This document shows, in pieces, positions 1 through 10,410 of a DNA stretch of 64,000 nucleotides. The notes below the pieces were generated by a model, which searched no databases, was not told where the DNA came from, and was given only the letters and a program-made list of their open reading frames with translations. Source of the DNA: Macrothele yani (lineage: Eukaryota; Arthropoda; Arachnida; Araneae; Macrothelidae). Location: contig CM077027.1 of assembly GCA_039090855.1 (NCBI GenBank), positions 101,660,424-101,724,423 on the forward strand, read 5' to 3'. The position numbers and the translations under genes were made by a program. Each line of letters begins with the position of its first letter. The stretch's first letter is position 1.

Positions 1-1330
1 AGAAGATCTCATTGAACTGAAAAGTGGACATCTCTTCTACTATCGTGGAACAGATAATGGCAGAACTAGTGGTTTTGGGTTTATAATAAACAAGAAACTG
101 AAGGAAAAAGTTGTAGAAGTTGAAAGTTCCTCTGACAGAGCTGCACGACTCGTTATCCAACTCTTGAGAAGATACAAGGCTCAGATTATTCAAACTTATG
201 CACACACCACAAGTCATCCTGAAGAAGAAATTGAAGAATTTTATGAGGAAATTCGTCATCTAAATAATAAAGGTAAGCAGCACTTGAAGATAATTATGGG
301 AGATTTCAATGCAAAAATAGGGCAACAGCAAAGGAATGAAACTTCAGTAGGTAAATTCGGTCACGGCAACAGAAACCAGCGTGGAAATACTCTCGTAGAG
401 TTTGCAGAGGCAGAAGGGTTTTTCATCTTGAACTCCTTTTTCAAGAAAAAGCCACACAGGAAATGGACATGGAGACATCCAAATGGGACGACAAGTGAAA
501 TTGATTTTATTATGTGTAACAAAAAATTTGTCATAGAAGACTGCAGTGTACTAAACATGTTCAACACAGGTAGTGACCATAGATTGGTGAGATGTAAGAT
601 GCACCTCAACACTAAACTTGAACGTGGGATTAAAAATGAAGTGGGATTAAAAATGAACTTTCAGAAGACAAAAGTGATGTTCAATGCTTTTACAAGAAAT
701 GAAGATTTATGGATTGATGGAGAAAAGCTGGAGATAACAGACACGTACATTTATCTTGGACAGCAGATATCAAGTGAGGGTCACATTGATGAAGAAATTA
801 ATCGGCGTACAAAACTTGCCTGGAGAGCTTTTGGAAGAAACAGCATAATTTTCATGAGCAATATGCCATTATGTCTTAAAAGAAAAGTGTTTGATCAATG
901 CATCCTTCCAGTGCTTAGGTATGGTGCAGAGACTTGAACCTTAACTAAAGGAGACATACAAAGGCTGCAGACAACTCAAAGAAGCATGGAGAGGTGCATG
1001 CTTGGTATATCCAGGAGAGATAAGAAGAGGAACTCGTGGATCCGAAAAACGACAAGAGTGGAAGACATGATCAGAGTTAAATCCCTGAAATATCAATGGG
1101 CTGGACATACTGCCAGAAGGACAGACCATCGATGGACAGCCGAAAATTTAGGTTGGATTCCAAGGGACAGGAAAAGACCCATAAGAAGACCATATGGGAG
1201 ATGGGTGGATGAAATTCGAAAGTATGCGGGTTTGACATGGAGGAGACTGGCACAAGACAGACCGTTGTGGAGGAAACTTGGGGAGACCTTCGTCCAGCAG
1301 TGGATTGATAATGGTTGACGATGATGATAT
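1..1330 (+). mobile_element. RTE-type LINE, internally deleted copy (5' end outside window)
   Basis: A non-LTR retrotransposon copy enters from the left edge. The first ~620 bases encode an apurinic-type endonuclease (motifs GDFNAK and GSDHRLV). At about 624 the frame jumps straight to the thumb/C-terminal part of the reverse transcriptase, so the whole RT palm is missing. A 17-bp tandem duplication (624-640 and 641-657) sits on the junction. A TGA at 935-937 interrupts the frame (AET*), after which the C-terminal region continues to a stop near 1318. The 3' end is a GATGAT-type tail typical of RTE elements. It cannot be active. The RTE assignment rests on the endonuclease plus RT plus short-tail architecture. 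Confidence 0.85.
164..1318 (+). pseudogene. RTE endonuclease/RT pseudogene with palm deletion
   Basis: In-frame parts: endonuclease residues from 164 to about 627, then RT C-terminal residues to 937 (ending LRYGAET and a TGA stop), then 986-1318 ending in the usual family terminus QQWIDNG. The catalytic FADD block present in the other copies is gone. The TGA, a Met in place of Lys in 'IIFMSN', and Trp in 'LWIDGEK' are shared with the minus-strand copy at 7039-9386, so the two come from one defective source lineage. Where the real start lay is not visible because the 5' end is outside the window. Confidence 0.8.
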
Positions 1331-1354
1331 GTATGTATGTATGTATGTATGCAT
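1331..1354. repeat. (ATGT)n microsatellite
   Basis: A short run of ATGT units follows directly on the GATGAT tail of the preceding RTE copy and abuts the 5' UTR of the next RTE piece. It probably grew from the element's own 3' tail. Confidence 0.7.
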
Positions 1355-1545
1355 GGGATGCAAGGTTAGCTGATGCGCAATATATCGCCTTTCCTTGACA
1401 AATGTCAACCCCGCCTTCTCGTGGTGCATCCTGTTCCCACTAAAGGGGCTTTGACAACAGCCAAATAGCGGTATAACTATACCATCGGGTTTAGAGGAAA
1501 TGCTATCCTACACTCACCAACCCGCTTGGCCAGCGTGGTGAGTTA

Positions 1546-2105
1546 TTTGAGTTGTCTGCAGTCTTTGTATGTCTTTTTTAGTTAAGGTCCATGTCTCTGC
1601 TCCATACGTAAGCACTGGCAGGATGCATTGATTAAACACTTTTCTTCTGAGACATAACGGCATACTGCTCTTAAAAATTGTACTGTTTTTTCCAAAAGCT
1701 CTCCATCCAAGTTTTATACGCTGATTAATTTCTTCATTAATGTGACCCTCACTCGATATCTGCTGCCCAAGATAAATGTAGAAATCAGTTGTCTCAAGCT
1801 TTTCTCCATCAATCGATAAATCTTCGTTTCTTGTAAAAGCATTGTACATCACTTTTGTCTTCTGAAAGTTAATTTTTAATCCCACTACTTTACTCTTGTC
1901 AGCAAGTTCTTGGATCATACTGTGCAGCTCTGAAGGTGTAGTTGCAAAGATGACTGCGTCATCAGCAAAACGAAGGTGAGTTAAGTAATCTCAATTAATC
2001 TTTAACCCTTTGTTTTCCCAGTTCAATGCTTGAAATACATTTTGCAATGTGGCATTAAACAGCTTGGGAGATATGGTGTCACTTTGTCTCACTCCCTTTC
2101 CAATT
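1546..2105 (-). pseudogene. RTE reverse transcriptase fragment (inverted half)
   Basis: The minus-strand frame encodes the RT segment from about the GVRQ-DTISPKLFN block through the thumb to the QRLQTTQ region, where homology stops abruptly at 1546. A stop and several substitutions (for example VVGLKIN for EVGLKMN) distinguish it from the neighbouring plus-strand copy. It was never a full gene in this form, because its upstream side joins the ORF N-terminus after an internal deletion. Confidence 0.75.
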
Positions 2106-2312
2106 CTTATTTGTGCTGTATCCTCAAATATCCGGTCCTCCGGTGATTCTTAGCACCCTCTGCCTTCATGTCGCACTGGCCGCTGCCATGGCCAGGTACA
2201 TTCCAGCTGCCGGAGACTGAGGGCCAAGATTTAAGTTGTGGATTCATTTTGGAGGGGTTTGGCCATAACTCACCACGCTGGCCAAGCGCGTTGGTGAGTG
2301 TGGAATAGACAC

Positions 2313-3183
2313 CATATCTCCCAAGCTCTTTAACGCCACATTGCAAAATGTATTTCAAGCATTGAACTGGGAAAACAAAGGGACAAAGATTAATGGAGAT
2401 TACTTAACTCACCTTCGTTTTGCTGATGACGTAGTCATCTTTGCAACTACCCCTTCAGAGCTGCAGAGTATGATCCAAGAACTTGCTGACAAGAGTAAAG
2501 AAGTGGGATTAAAAATGAACTTTCAGAAGACAAAAGTGATGTACAATGATTTTACAAGAAACGAAGATTTATCGATTGATGGAGAAAAGCTTGAGACAAC
2601 CGATTTCTACATTTATCTTGGGCAGCAGATATCGAGTGAGGGTCACATTAATGAAGAAATTAATCAGCGTATAAAACTTGGATGGAGAACTTTTGGAAAA
2701 AACAGTACAATTTTTAAGAGCAGTATGCCATTATGTCTCAAAAGAAAAGTGTTTAATCAATGCATCCTGCCAGTGCTTACGTATGGAGCAGAGACATGGA
2801 CCTTAACTAAAAAAGACATACAAAGACTGCAGACAACTCAAAGAGGCATGGAGAGATGCATGCTTGGTGTAACCAGGAAAGATAAGAAGAGGAACTTGTG
2901 GAAAAAGAAAATGACAGGAGGGGACAACTTCATGACCAAAGTGAAATCACTGAAATGGCAATGGGCTGGACATGTTGCCAGAAGAACGGACCACTGATGG
3001 ACAACCGAAATTTTATACTGGATTCTGAGGGACAGGAAAAGACCCAGAAGAAGACCCTGTGGGAGATGGAAGGATGAAATTCAAAAGTATGCTGGAGTGA
3101 AATGGAGGAGACAAGCCCAAAACAGACAATTGTGGAAGAAATTTGGGGAGACCTTCATCCAACAGTGGATTGATAATGGTTGA
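2313..3183 (+). pseudogene. RTE reverse transcriptase 3' half
   Basis: An open plus frame runs from DTISPKLFN through an intact FADDVV catalytic block (near 2418) to codon TGA at 2995. The C-terminal basic region then continues in other frames to the family terminus near 3183 and a GAT-repeat tail. It lacks endonuclease and the start of RT. Sequence differences from the other copies in the window mark it as an older subfamily. Confidence 0.75.
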
Positions 3184-3199
3184 TGATGATGCTATGTAT

Positions 3200-3848
3200 A
3201 TCATCATCATTGTAAACCATTATCAATCCACTGCTGGACGAAGGTCTCCCCAAGTTTCTTCCACAACGGTCTGTCTTGTGCCAGTCTCCTCCATGTTACT
3301 CCTGCATACTTTCCAATTTCATCCACCCATCTCCCATGTGGTCTTCTTCTGGGTCTTTTCCTGTCCCTTGGAATCCAATCTAAAATTTTGGCTGTCCATC
3401 GATGGTCTGTCCTTCTGGCAGTATGTCCAGCCCATTGCCATTTCAGGGATTTAACTCTGATCATGTCTTCCACTCTTGTCATTTTTCGGATCCACGAGTT
3501 TCTCTTCTTATCTCTCCTGGTTACACCAAGCATGCACCTCTCCATGCTACCTTGAGTTGTGTGCAGCCTTTGTATGTCTCTTTTAGTAAAGGTCCGCGTC
3601 TCTGCACCATACGTAAGCACTGGAAGGATGCATTGATCAAACACTTTTCTTTTAAGGCATAATGGCATATTGCTCTTGAAAATTATGCTGTTTCTTCCAA
3701 AAGCTCTCCAGGCAAGTTTTATACGCCGATTAATTTCTTCATCAATGTGACCCTCACTTGATATCTGCTGTCCAAGATAAACGTACGTATCTGTTATCTA
3801 CAGATTTTCTCCATCAATCGATAAATCTTCATTTCTTGTAAAAGCATA
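3200..3848 (-). mobile_element. 5'-truncated RTE copy, 3' end only
   Basis: Starting with a CATCATCAT tail (3' end, minus strand), this copy holds the last ~215 codons of the RTE protein: the thumb and the basic C-terminal region ending QQWIDNG. An open stretch covers 3207-3668. Homology ends abruptly at about 3848, next to a short TA run in which the Tc1 element sits. It lies tail-to-tail with the preceding plus-strand RTE piece. A target-site duplication could not be fixed. Confidence 0.8.
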
Positions 3849-3852
3849 TATA

Positions 3853-5278
3853 CACTGCTGGCCACCCAAAATGCAACACCAAGAAGAACACGAGATAGCA
3901 AAGCCAGATTTACTGGATACATAACAACAGAGATAGAAAGATGAAATGATTGAGCTTACAGGCCCGTGCGTATTGCGGAACACGCAGACATCAATAGTTC
4001 GTGTGGCCCCCATGGCTGGCAATAACGGCCGCAACACGTCGCGGCATCGAATGAAAGAGGCTTTCAATTTGGGCTTGGGGTATGTCAGTCCAGGCTGCTT
4101 CCACACTTTGCCACAGTTCATCAGGCGTAGACACGGGTGGTGCTTGCCGGGCCACTCGGTTGCCGATCAGCGACCAGACGTGTTCAATGGGTGACATATC
4201 GGGAGAACAGGCGGGCCACGGCAACAGTGACACCTGGTGGGCCGTGAAGAAATGTTGCACGCCGCGTGCCACCTGCTGGCGCGCGTTGTCCTGTTGAAAC
4301 ATTGGCGCTGGCAGGTCCTGCAGGTAAGGGAGGACTATACAGGCTCCAAAACGTCGCAGATGGTGCGGTGGCTGTTGAGTGTACTGGCGATGCGTACCAG
4401 ACGGGTATGGGTGTCATATCCAATTGCGCCCCAAACCCATAACGCCAGGCGACGGACCAGTATGACGATGCATAATGCAGGCGTCATACAGTCTCTCGCC
4501 GCGGTGCCACCACACTTGGATCAGACCATCGTGGTGTTGCAGGCAGAAGCTGGATTAGTCGGAGAAGACAAGGTCGTGCCATTCCGTAGTCCAGGTGTGG
4601 CGTTCAACGGCCCACTGCTGCCGCACTCACCGGTGGTGTAACGTCAATGGTAATCGGAGCAATGGCTGCCGTGCGACAAGTCCCCGCTCCTGCAGACAAC
4701 GTCGAACGGTACGTGCTGACACAGGTTGTTGTGCAACACACCCTAATTCCTGCGCTAACGTTCGTGATGTGGCGGTATGAGCAGTCAATGCCCGCCGCAC
4801 AATATGCCGGTCCTCTCATTCGGTGGTGTGCTGCGGCTGCGGCAATCGCTCACGTCGGTCGGTCGGTCCGTCCGTCCGTCCCTCCTGTACCCACCGAATC
4901 CATACTTGCCTCACTGTGGCTGGATGTCGTCCCACACGGGCGCCGATGTCTCGGTACGATAAACCACTGTCGCAATAAGCCACTATTCATCCTCTGTCGA
5001 ACCCCGAAACGTGCTGGAATGACTACCGTATTCTGCGACGAGGCATCAGGAAGCTTCCCAAGCACAAGTCCGGCAGCACAACACATTTCCACTACTTACA
5101 CCCCGCCTTCTGTGCACCCTTCTTATAGTGCTTCTTGGTGGCGTGCCGGGCATACATGATTTGCATATGCCCTGCAATGCTAATTGTTTGCATGTCTTCT
5201 CGCGGGCGACGCATGCTGCGAATTTCAGGCCAATCGGATGCTTCCTTCTTGGTGTTGCATTTTGGGTGGCCAGCAGTG
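3853..5278 (-). mobile_element. Tc1-like DNA transposon, 1,426 bp, 34-bp ITRs
   Basis: Both ends begin CACTGCTGGCCACCC and are identical inverted repeats for 34 bp (3853-3886 and 5245-5278). They are flanked by TA dinucleotides (3851-3852 and 5279-5280), the standard Tc1/mariner target duplication. The interior carries a decayed transposase on the minus strand. The interior is clearly more GC-rich than the surroundings. Perfect ITRs with a broken gene suggest fairly recent, trans-mobilised insertion followed by coding decay, or purifying use of the ends. Confidence 0.93.
3991..5046 (-). pseudogene. Tc1 transposase pseudogene (DD34E)
   Basis: Read from the ATG at 5046 the frame shows an N-terminal helix-turn-helix segment (GLSYRDIGARVG, then RQVWIRWVQEG). 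The catalytic core follows. The second Asp lies in QQDNARQQ and the Glu in SPDMSPIEHVW, 34 residues apart, as in Tc1. At least four in-frame stops are visible: after MPRRRIR, in FDRG*IVA, in TTE*EDRH and in FSD*SSF. A frameshift near 4400 separates the middle from the intact C-terminal frame at 3991-4302. Length matches the usual ~340 residues. It cannot make a functional enzyme. Confidence 0.9.
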
Positions 5279-5314
5279 TATAACAAGCAAAAAGTGAAAA
5301 ACTAAACATGTTAT

Positions 5315-5591
5315 CATGGTTCGTACCCTTTCAAGCAAAATAAATTCAAGCAGTTTTCAAACCCGAATTATCATGCGTGTGTACTGTTGGTCGGTCAGTA
5401 GGTAGGTACTTTAGTAAGTTCAGACGATTAATCATAGCTGGGGCTGGCACACCTTCAATGACAAACAAAACATTTTTTTTTCAAGTACTATTTACACAGC
5501 CTTAAACATTTTCAAGTACTTTCAAGGACTTGAAAATGAACTTTTTTATTCAAAGACTTTTCCAAGGTTTTCAAGGAGCATACGAACCATG
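5315..5591. mobile_element. MITE with CATGGTTCGTA termini (hAT-like)
   Basis: The left end starts CATGGTTCGTACCC and the right end, inverted, CATGGTTCGTATGCTCC. The element is 277 bp with no coding capacity, and its right half is rich in 'TTTTCAAGG' motifs. A direct repeat TGTTAT abuts both ends (5309-5314 and 5592-5597). The termini resemble non-autonomous hAT elements, but a 6-bp duplication is short for hAT, so the superfamily is tentative. Confidence 0.6.
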
Positions 5592-5813
5592 TGTTATACA
5601 TATTTAAAGATGAAAAACCAATGGTAAGTACACCTTTTTTGTACTGAAATTTTGCAGTGCAGAGGTTGGTTGCTAACAGGGTTTAACAAACTGTTATCCA
5701 ATGTCAGCTAATTGAATTAATTATTCACACTTATTGTGGAACAACTCTCAACCTTTTTTTTTAAGTTTTGGCCATATTTCATTAAGAAGATACAAATAAT
5801 GCAACAAACATAC
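5592..5813. other. Intron sequence downstream of SUCLA2 exon
   Basis: AT-rich intron with a poly-T run near 5753. The exon encoding the next SUCLA2 segment (the glycine-rich 'NGAGLAMAT' region of the family) was looked for on the minus strand between 1 and 5813 and was not seen. Confidence 0.5.
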
Positions 5814-5975
5814 CTAAGCAACCAATATCACCATCCAAGGCAATGTAATTCAAATTATGGTGGTAAGCATCTTTCTCACGTTGATCCTCTTGTGACCAAT
5901 CTCTGAGATCAAACAATTCTTTCTGTCGGAAGATGGCATTTGAATCGAATCTGCACTTGGCATCTAGACAATAAA
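5814..5975 (-). CDS. SUCLA2: SUCLA2 exon: Mg-binding Asp and start of ligase domain
   Basis: This exon of the mitochondrial ADP-forming succinyl-CoA ligase beta subunit is 162 bp. It is entered in phase 1 after ...TTTAG and left in phase 1 before GTATGT (donor at 5813-5812). It encodes VYCLDAK, then [21 protein letters not shown] and [12 protein letters not shown]. The Asp of CLDAK matches the Mg-nucleotide-binding Asp of the SucC/SUCLA2 family. The pattern FDSN-RQK-FDLRDW-QED is the SUCLA2 type, not the GDP-forming SUCLG2 type. An alternative AG at 5965-5964 would drop four conserved residues, so the upstream acceptor (5977-5976) is preferred. No defect is seen. Confidence 0.95.
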
Positions 5976-7029
5976 CTAAACAAAAGATACATATCTTAGA
6001 GCAAATCAAAACAATGAAGTACATTTTCAAAATCAGCATTCTGAAATTATTATTGTCAAAAGACATGATATAACTGGTCTGTGGAAAATACTCATGCACT
6101 TTTCACAATCAATTTATGTTGAATGTGGGTGTTATATTTATTTAAAATCACAGTCCCTTTAAAAGACTGAAATACATATATTCCCATAACTTCATTGTAT
6201 CAACAAATTTTACACAACAAAGAACTGAACTGAACACATGCAAAGTTTTCAAGGATCTCAAAACAAAACTCTTTCTTAATGTTCTTCACATTACCTAGCT
6301 GTAAGTATTACCTTTCCTGTTTATTTGTGTGAGTGTGTGTGTGTGTACAAATCAAAGAATCATCCTTCTTATTGTACAGCATATTATCATACATTTTTTG
6401 AGTACTAAAAAAAGTTGTGGAATGAGAATTTTCCATTATGCAAAGAAAAAATGAACAGTATTCTGAAAATTAATCAGCATTCAATCTCCACAAAGCATAG
6501 AACAATCACATTAGATCACTATTTTTGGTACTGAAATGCTAACAGCAAACCGCCATTCGTATGGTGAATTCCTTAGCCAATTTTTATTGTCCTTTAAAGG
6601 AAAATGAACCAACATCTTCCAATTGCTGCCAAAGTATGTTGGCCATTACATCATCAACAAAAATGGTCCATGTGACTGAAAGCATAAGAAGTGAATTTAT
6701 TTTAAAATAGTCTGTGTGACTGATACATATGAAGTAAATTTATTGCCTAGATACATTAGTAAAGACATCTGCCTCTCATATGACAGTGAATTTTCCATAC
6801 TGAAAATAGGCATCTAGGTTAGAATTACCAGTTTTTGATTGCCTAGAAATTAGGCCCTGGTATCCATTATTTTTAACTTCATATTTTGTTAAAGTTATAA
6901 GTTTAGGTGCTGCAGATAAAAAACACTGCTTTAAAAAAACAGAACCTATTGAATATTTTTTTCTCAATATTAGACATAACTTCTGAAAATAAGGTTGATA
7001 ATGGTGACCCCCATTGGACCAAATGTTTT
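5976..7029. other. SUCLA2 intron, low-complexity and apparently unique
   Basis: AT-rich intron. A (GT)n run lies at about 6331-6347. No open frame with recognisable homology and no clear transposon ends were seen. Confidence 0.5.
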
Positions 7030-7038
7030 TGTCTATAT

Positions 7039-9386
7039 CATCATAATCATCATTGTCAACCATTATCAATCCACTGCTGGACAAAGGTCTCCCCAAGTTT
7101 CCTCCACAATGGTCTGTCTTGTGCCAGTCTCCTCCATGTCACTCCTGCATATTTTCGAATTTCATCCACCCATCTCCCATGTGGTCTTCTTCTGGATCTT
7201 TTCCTGTCCCTTGGAATCCAACCTAAATTTTCGGCTGTCCATCGATGGTCTGTCCTTCTGGCAGTATGTCCAGCCCATTGATATTTCAGGGATTTAACTC
7301 TGATCATGTCTTCCACTCTTGTCGTTTTTCGGATCCACGAGTTCCTCTTCTTATCTCTCCTGGATATACCAAGCATGCACCTCTCCATGCTTCTTTGAGT
7401 TGTCTGCAGCCTTTGTATGTCTCCTTTAGTTAAGGTTCAAGTCTCTGCACCATACCTAAGCACTGGAAGGATGCATTGATCAAACACTTTTCTTTTAAGA
7501 CATAATGGCATATTGCTCATGAAAATTATGCTGTTTCTTCCAAAAGCTCTCCAGGCAAGTTTTGTACGCCGATTAATTTCTTCATCAATGTGACCCTCAC
7601 TTGATATCTGCTGTCCAAGATAAATGTACGTGTCTGTTATCTCCAGCTTTTCTCCATCAATCCATAAATCTTCATTTCTTGTAAAAGCATTGAACATCAC
7701 TTTTGTCTTCTGAAAGTTCATTTTTAATCCCACTTCTTTACTCTTGTCAGCAAGTTCCTGGATCATACTCTGCAGCCCTGATGGGGTAGTTGCAAAAATG
7801 ACTACTTCATTAGCAAAACGAAGGTGGGTTAGATAATCACCATTAATCTTTATCCCTTTGTTTTCCCATTTCAGTGATTGAAAGGCATTTTCCAATGTGG
7901 CATTAAAGAGCTTCGGAGATATGGTGTCACCTTGTCTCACTTCCTTTCCAATTTTTATGTGTGTTGTATTTTCAAAAAGCCGAATCTTTGCACTTGCATT
8001 TTCATAGATGTTATTAATATTATTAATGTATGCATCTTCAATACCACAGGATTTCAGAGCCATTGTAACTGCTGATGGTTTCAGCGAATCAAAGGCTTTT
8101 TCATAATCGATAAAAGCCATGCACAATGGAAGTTCATATTCCCTCGCTCTTCCAATTATTTCTCTCAGTACGTGGATATGATCTATTGTGCTGTAGCCAC
8201 TCCTGAATCCCACTTGTTCTCTTGGTTGAGCCATGTCCAGTGTTACCTTCAAACGGTGTGAAAGAACTTTAGTAAAGATATCATAAACCACTGATAGGAG
8301 GCTGATAGGTCTGTAGTTTCTGAGATCCTCAATGTCACCTTTTTTATGTAGCGGGATCATTGTAGCGTTGTTCCAATCCTCAGGAATCTTCCCTTCATTA
8401 AGGCATCGAGCGAAAATTTGGGCGAGTACTGTTTCGATTTCTCCACTTGCTTCTTGTATGATGTCTACAGTAATTCCATCTTCTCCTGGAGCTTTTCCCC
8501 GCTTCATGTTCTTGATTGCATGTGCAACTTCTGCTGGGAGGACTGGAAGAACTCTGGTATTGGTACCTTTCATGATGTCTGGAGTACACGTATCATCCCT
8601 TTCATATAATTTGGAGTAGAAATCTTTCACTCTTGTCAAAATTTCACCTCTATTTCTTGTTACAGAACCATCTTCTTTTCTCAGTTTCATAATCTGTTTT
8701 CTTCCCTTACTGAGATGTCCCTTTGCTATCTTTAGGCTTTGGTTGTTTTCAATTGCTTTCCTCACTAGTTCACAGTTAAATTTCCTTACGTCTTCAGTGA
8801 TACTTTTTCGTACTGTCTTGCATAGCTTTATATATTCCAGTTTGGAAGTCACATCTTCTTTAGTTGCCCTCATCTCTCTTCCTTTTTGCATCAACATTTT
8901 GGTTTTTCCTGATAATTTGTTCACATGCAACTTGTTCTTAGACCCAGCTAATTTTGTTGCTGTTTCCATAAGAGCTTTGGTTACTTTTCTGTTAACTTCA
9001 GAAATATCCACTTCTTCCAATGTTAGGTCTTCTAAAGCAGAGAATCTGTTCTTCAGTTTCAACTTGAAGGTGGTATTATGGTGTTTTTTTAGGTTGGTTA
9101 TGTCAATAGATTTTGTTTGTCTTATGAGCTTGCCACGTTCAAGTTTAGTGTTGAGGTGCATCTTACATCTCACCAATCTATGGTCACTACCTGTGTTGAA
9201 CTTGTTCAGCACACTGCAGTCTTGGATGACGAATTTTTTGTTACACATAATAAAATCAATTTCACTTGTCGTCCCAATTGGATGTCTCCATGTCCATTTC
9301 CTGTGTGGCTTTTTCTTGAAAAAGGAGTTCAAGTTGAAAAATCCTTCTGCTTCTACAAACTCAACGAGAGTATTTCCATGCTGGTT
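7039..9386 (-). mobile_element. 5'-truncated RTE copy with 9-bp target duplication
   Basis: The element runs on the minus strand from within the endonuclease (9386) to a CATCAT-type 3' tail (7039). TGTCTATAT occurs directly outside both ends (7030-7038 and 9387-9395), which fixes the boundaries. 5' truncation with a short variable duplication is the usual outcome of LINE target-primed reverse transcription. It lies in sense orientation relative to SUCLA2. Confidence 0.9.
7056..9332 (-). pseudogene. RTE endonuclease (partial)/reverse transcriptase, one stop
   Basis: A 631-codon frame (9332-7437) holds the C-terminal part of the endonuclease, a linker, the RT fingers (KKGDIEDLRNYRPISLL) and palm, and the thumb. 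A single TGA (…LRYGAET*) separates it from the last ~110 codons, 7388-7056, ending QQWIDNG. The RT catalytic block, FADD in sister copies, reads FANE here (7806-7817), which removes both metal-binding Asp residues. The enzyme was therefore dead independently of the stop. The stop itself is shared with the copy at 1-1330. Confidence 0.9.
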
Positions 9387-9395
9387 TGTCTATAT

Positions 9396-10400
9396 ATTGG
9401 GTATTATGTCTAGAATATGACTTTTGATTTCTTAAATTTACTTCGTTAAGATTCTTTAAATTTATAAAATTTTCAATGATGATGTCTATTGCTTTTAGCA
9501 TAGAAGTTCTTGGATGTTGTTCTATGTCTTTCAAAAGTATATTGTACATATACTATGTGAAAGCCTGTCAATTATGACAGCAAAAAATAAGATGTACAGT
9601 ATTTTTTTAATAACCTGATATTCTTTGTCTGTGATGTCCAAATGTAAAAGTATGTTTCATGAACATTACAACAATAAAAAAAAGTACTACGTCATACAGT
9701 TCTTACATCACACACTGACATAATTCGCAGTTTTCATTCACAGAACACCTACCCAAAAACATGAAAAGCAAAGCGAGACATCACAAATATTTCTCTCTCG
9801 GTTGATGCTATAGTGATATCATTATATCCAAGAAGCAGTTTCCATTTACTGAACACTTGAACCAAAACATGATAACTAAGCATGTCATCACAAATATTTT
9901 TTTCTCTGTTGCTGCTAAGGTGATGACCAGAGTTGTATAAAAATAAAATGTATCTGCGTACACAACCATTGAAGCAGAAATCTTGCTGCAAACCGGTGAA
10001 TCACGATAATACGATAAGATAATTTAAAGAAAAATTAATAAAAAAATAATTATTAGAACATTACAGGTTCCAATGAGGACAAAATAAGTAAATTGAATGT
10101 GCAACAATGTGTGTAAATGGACCTTTACGGTAAAATATTAAAATATTGAACCATGAACCTCATAAAAACAAGAGACCAAAGAAAAAAATTATATCCAGAA
10201 AAACAGTTCCGTAATGAACTTTAAAAAATATAAATAGCATTTTCAACAATTTAATTAAAAATAGTAAACTTACAAAATACATAAGGAAAAGATTTTAATT
10301 TAATAACAAAAGGAACCTGGCAATAAAATTTGAATTCTTTCTGTGCAAACAAAACTCTTGATACAGTTCCTATACATTGAGAACATGCATTGGTAAAATC
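9396..10400. other. SUCLA2 intron, no recognised gene
   Basis: Very AT-rich sequence between the RTE copy and the foldback element. Two loosely related stretches mentioning 'aaaacatgataagc' type motifs (9755-9990) resemble 17830-17900 on the far side of the foldback. They may be an old dispersed repeat. No ORF has recognisable homology. Confidence 0.4.
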
Positions 10401-10405
10401 TAGAA
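10401..10405. repeat. Target-site duplication TAGAA (left) of foldback
   Basis: TAGAA lies immediately outside the left terminus GCTGATGGG, and an identical TAGAA is found at 17562-17566 immediately outside the right terminus CCCATCAGC. This supports insertion as one unit with a 5-bp duplication. Confidence 0.75.
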
Positions 10406-10410
10406 GCTGA

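Larger units (their letters stand above)
1355..3190. mobile_element. Rearranged RTE composite with inverted halves
   Basis: Four RTE blocks lie in the order 5'UTR(+) 1355-1545, RT(-) 1546-2105, 5'UTR/ORF start(-) 2120-2303, RT(+) about 2309-3190. The minus-strand half reads from the ORF start directly into the RT, so it carries a large internal deletion. The 535-bp RT blocks 1546-2080 and 2309-2843 are inverted copies of each other with scattered substitutions. The 5'UTR blocks overlap over ~38 bp, also inverted. Either two internally deleted copies recombined, or an inversion formed during target-primed integration. The plus half ends with a GATGATGAT tail near 3190. Confidence 0.75.

Noticed and set aside
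4237..5159. Several plus-strand ORFs in the Tc1 element
   Set aside because: GC-rich antisense shadows of the minus-strand transposase.
1..5813. Next downstream SUCLA2 exon
   Set aside because: No minus-strand match to the conserved glycine-rich segment was found; it probably lies to the left of the window.
5814..5975. SUCLG2 (GDP-forming beta subunit) instead of SUCLA2
   Set aside because: The FDSN…[14 protein letters not shown] pattern and the neighbouring exons match the ADP-forming subunit; the SUCLG2 pattern in this region is clearly different.
8743..9420. 225-codon plus-strand ORF
   Set aside because: It is the antisense shadow of the RTE RT/endonuclease frame; the same shadow appears opposite the other RTE copies.
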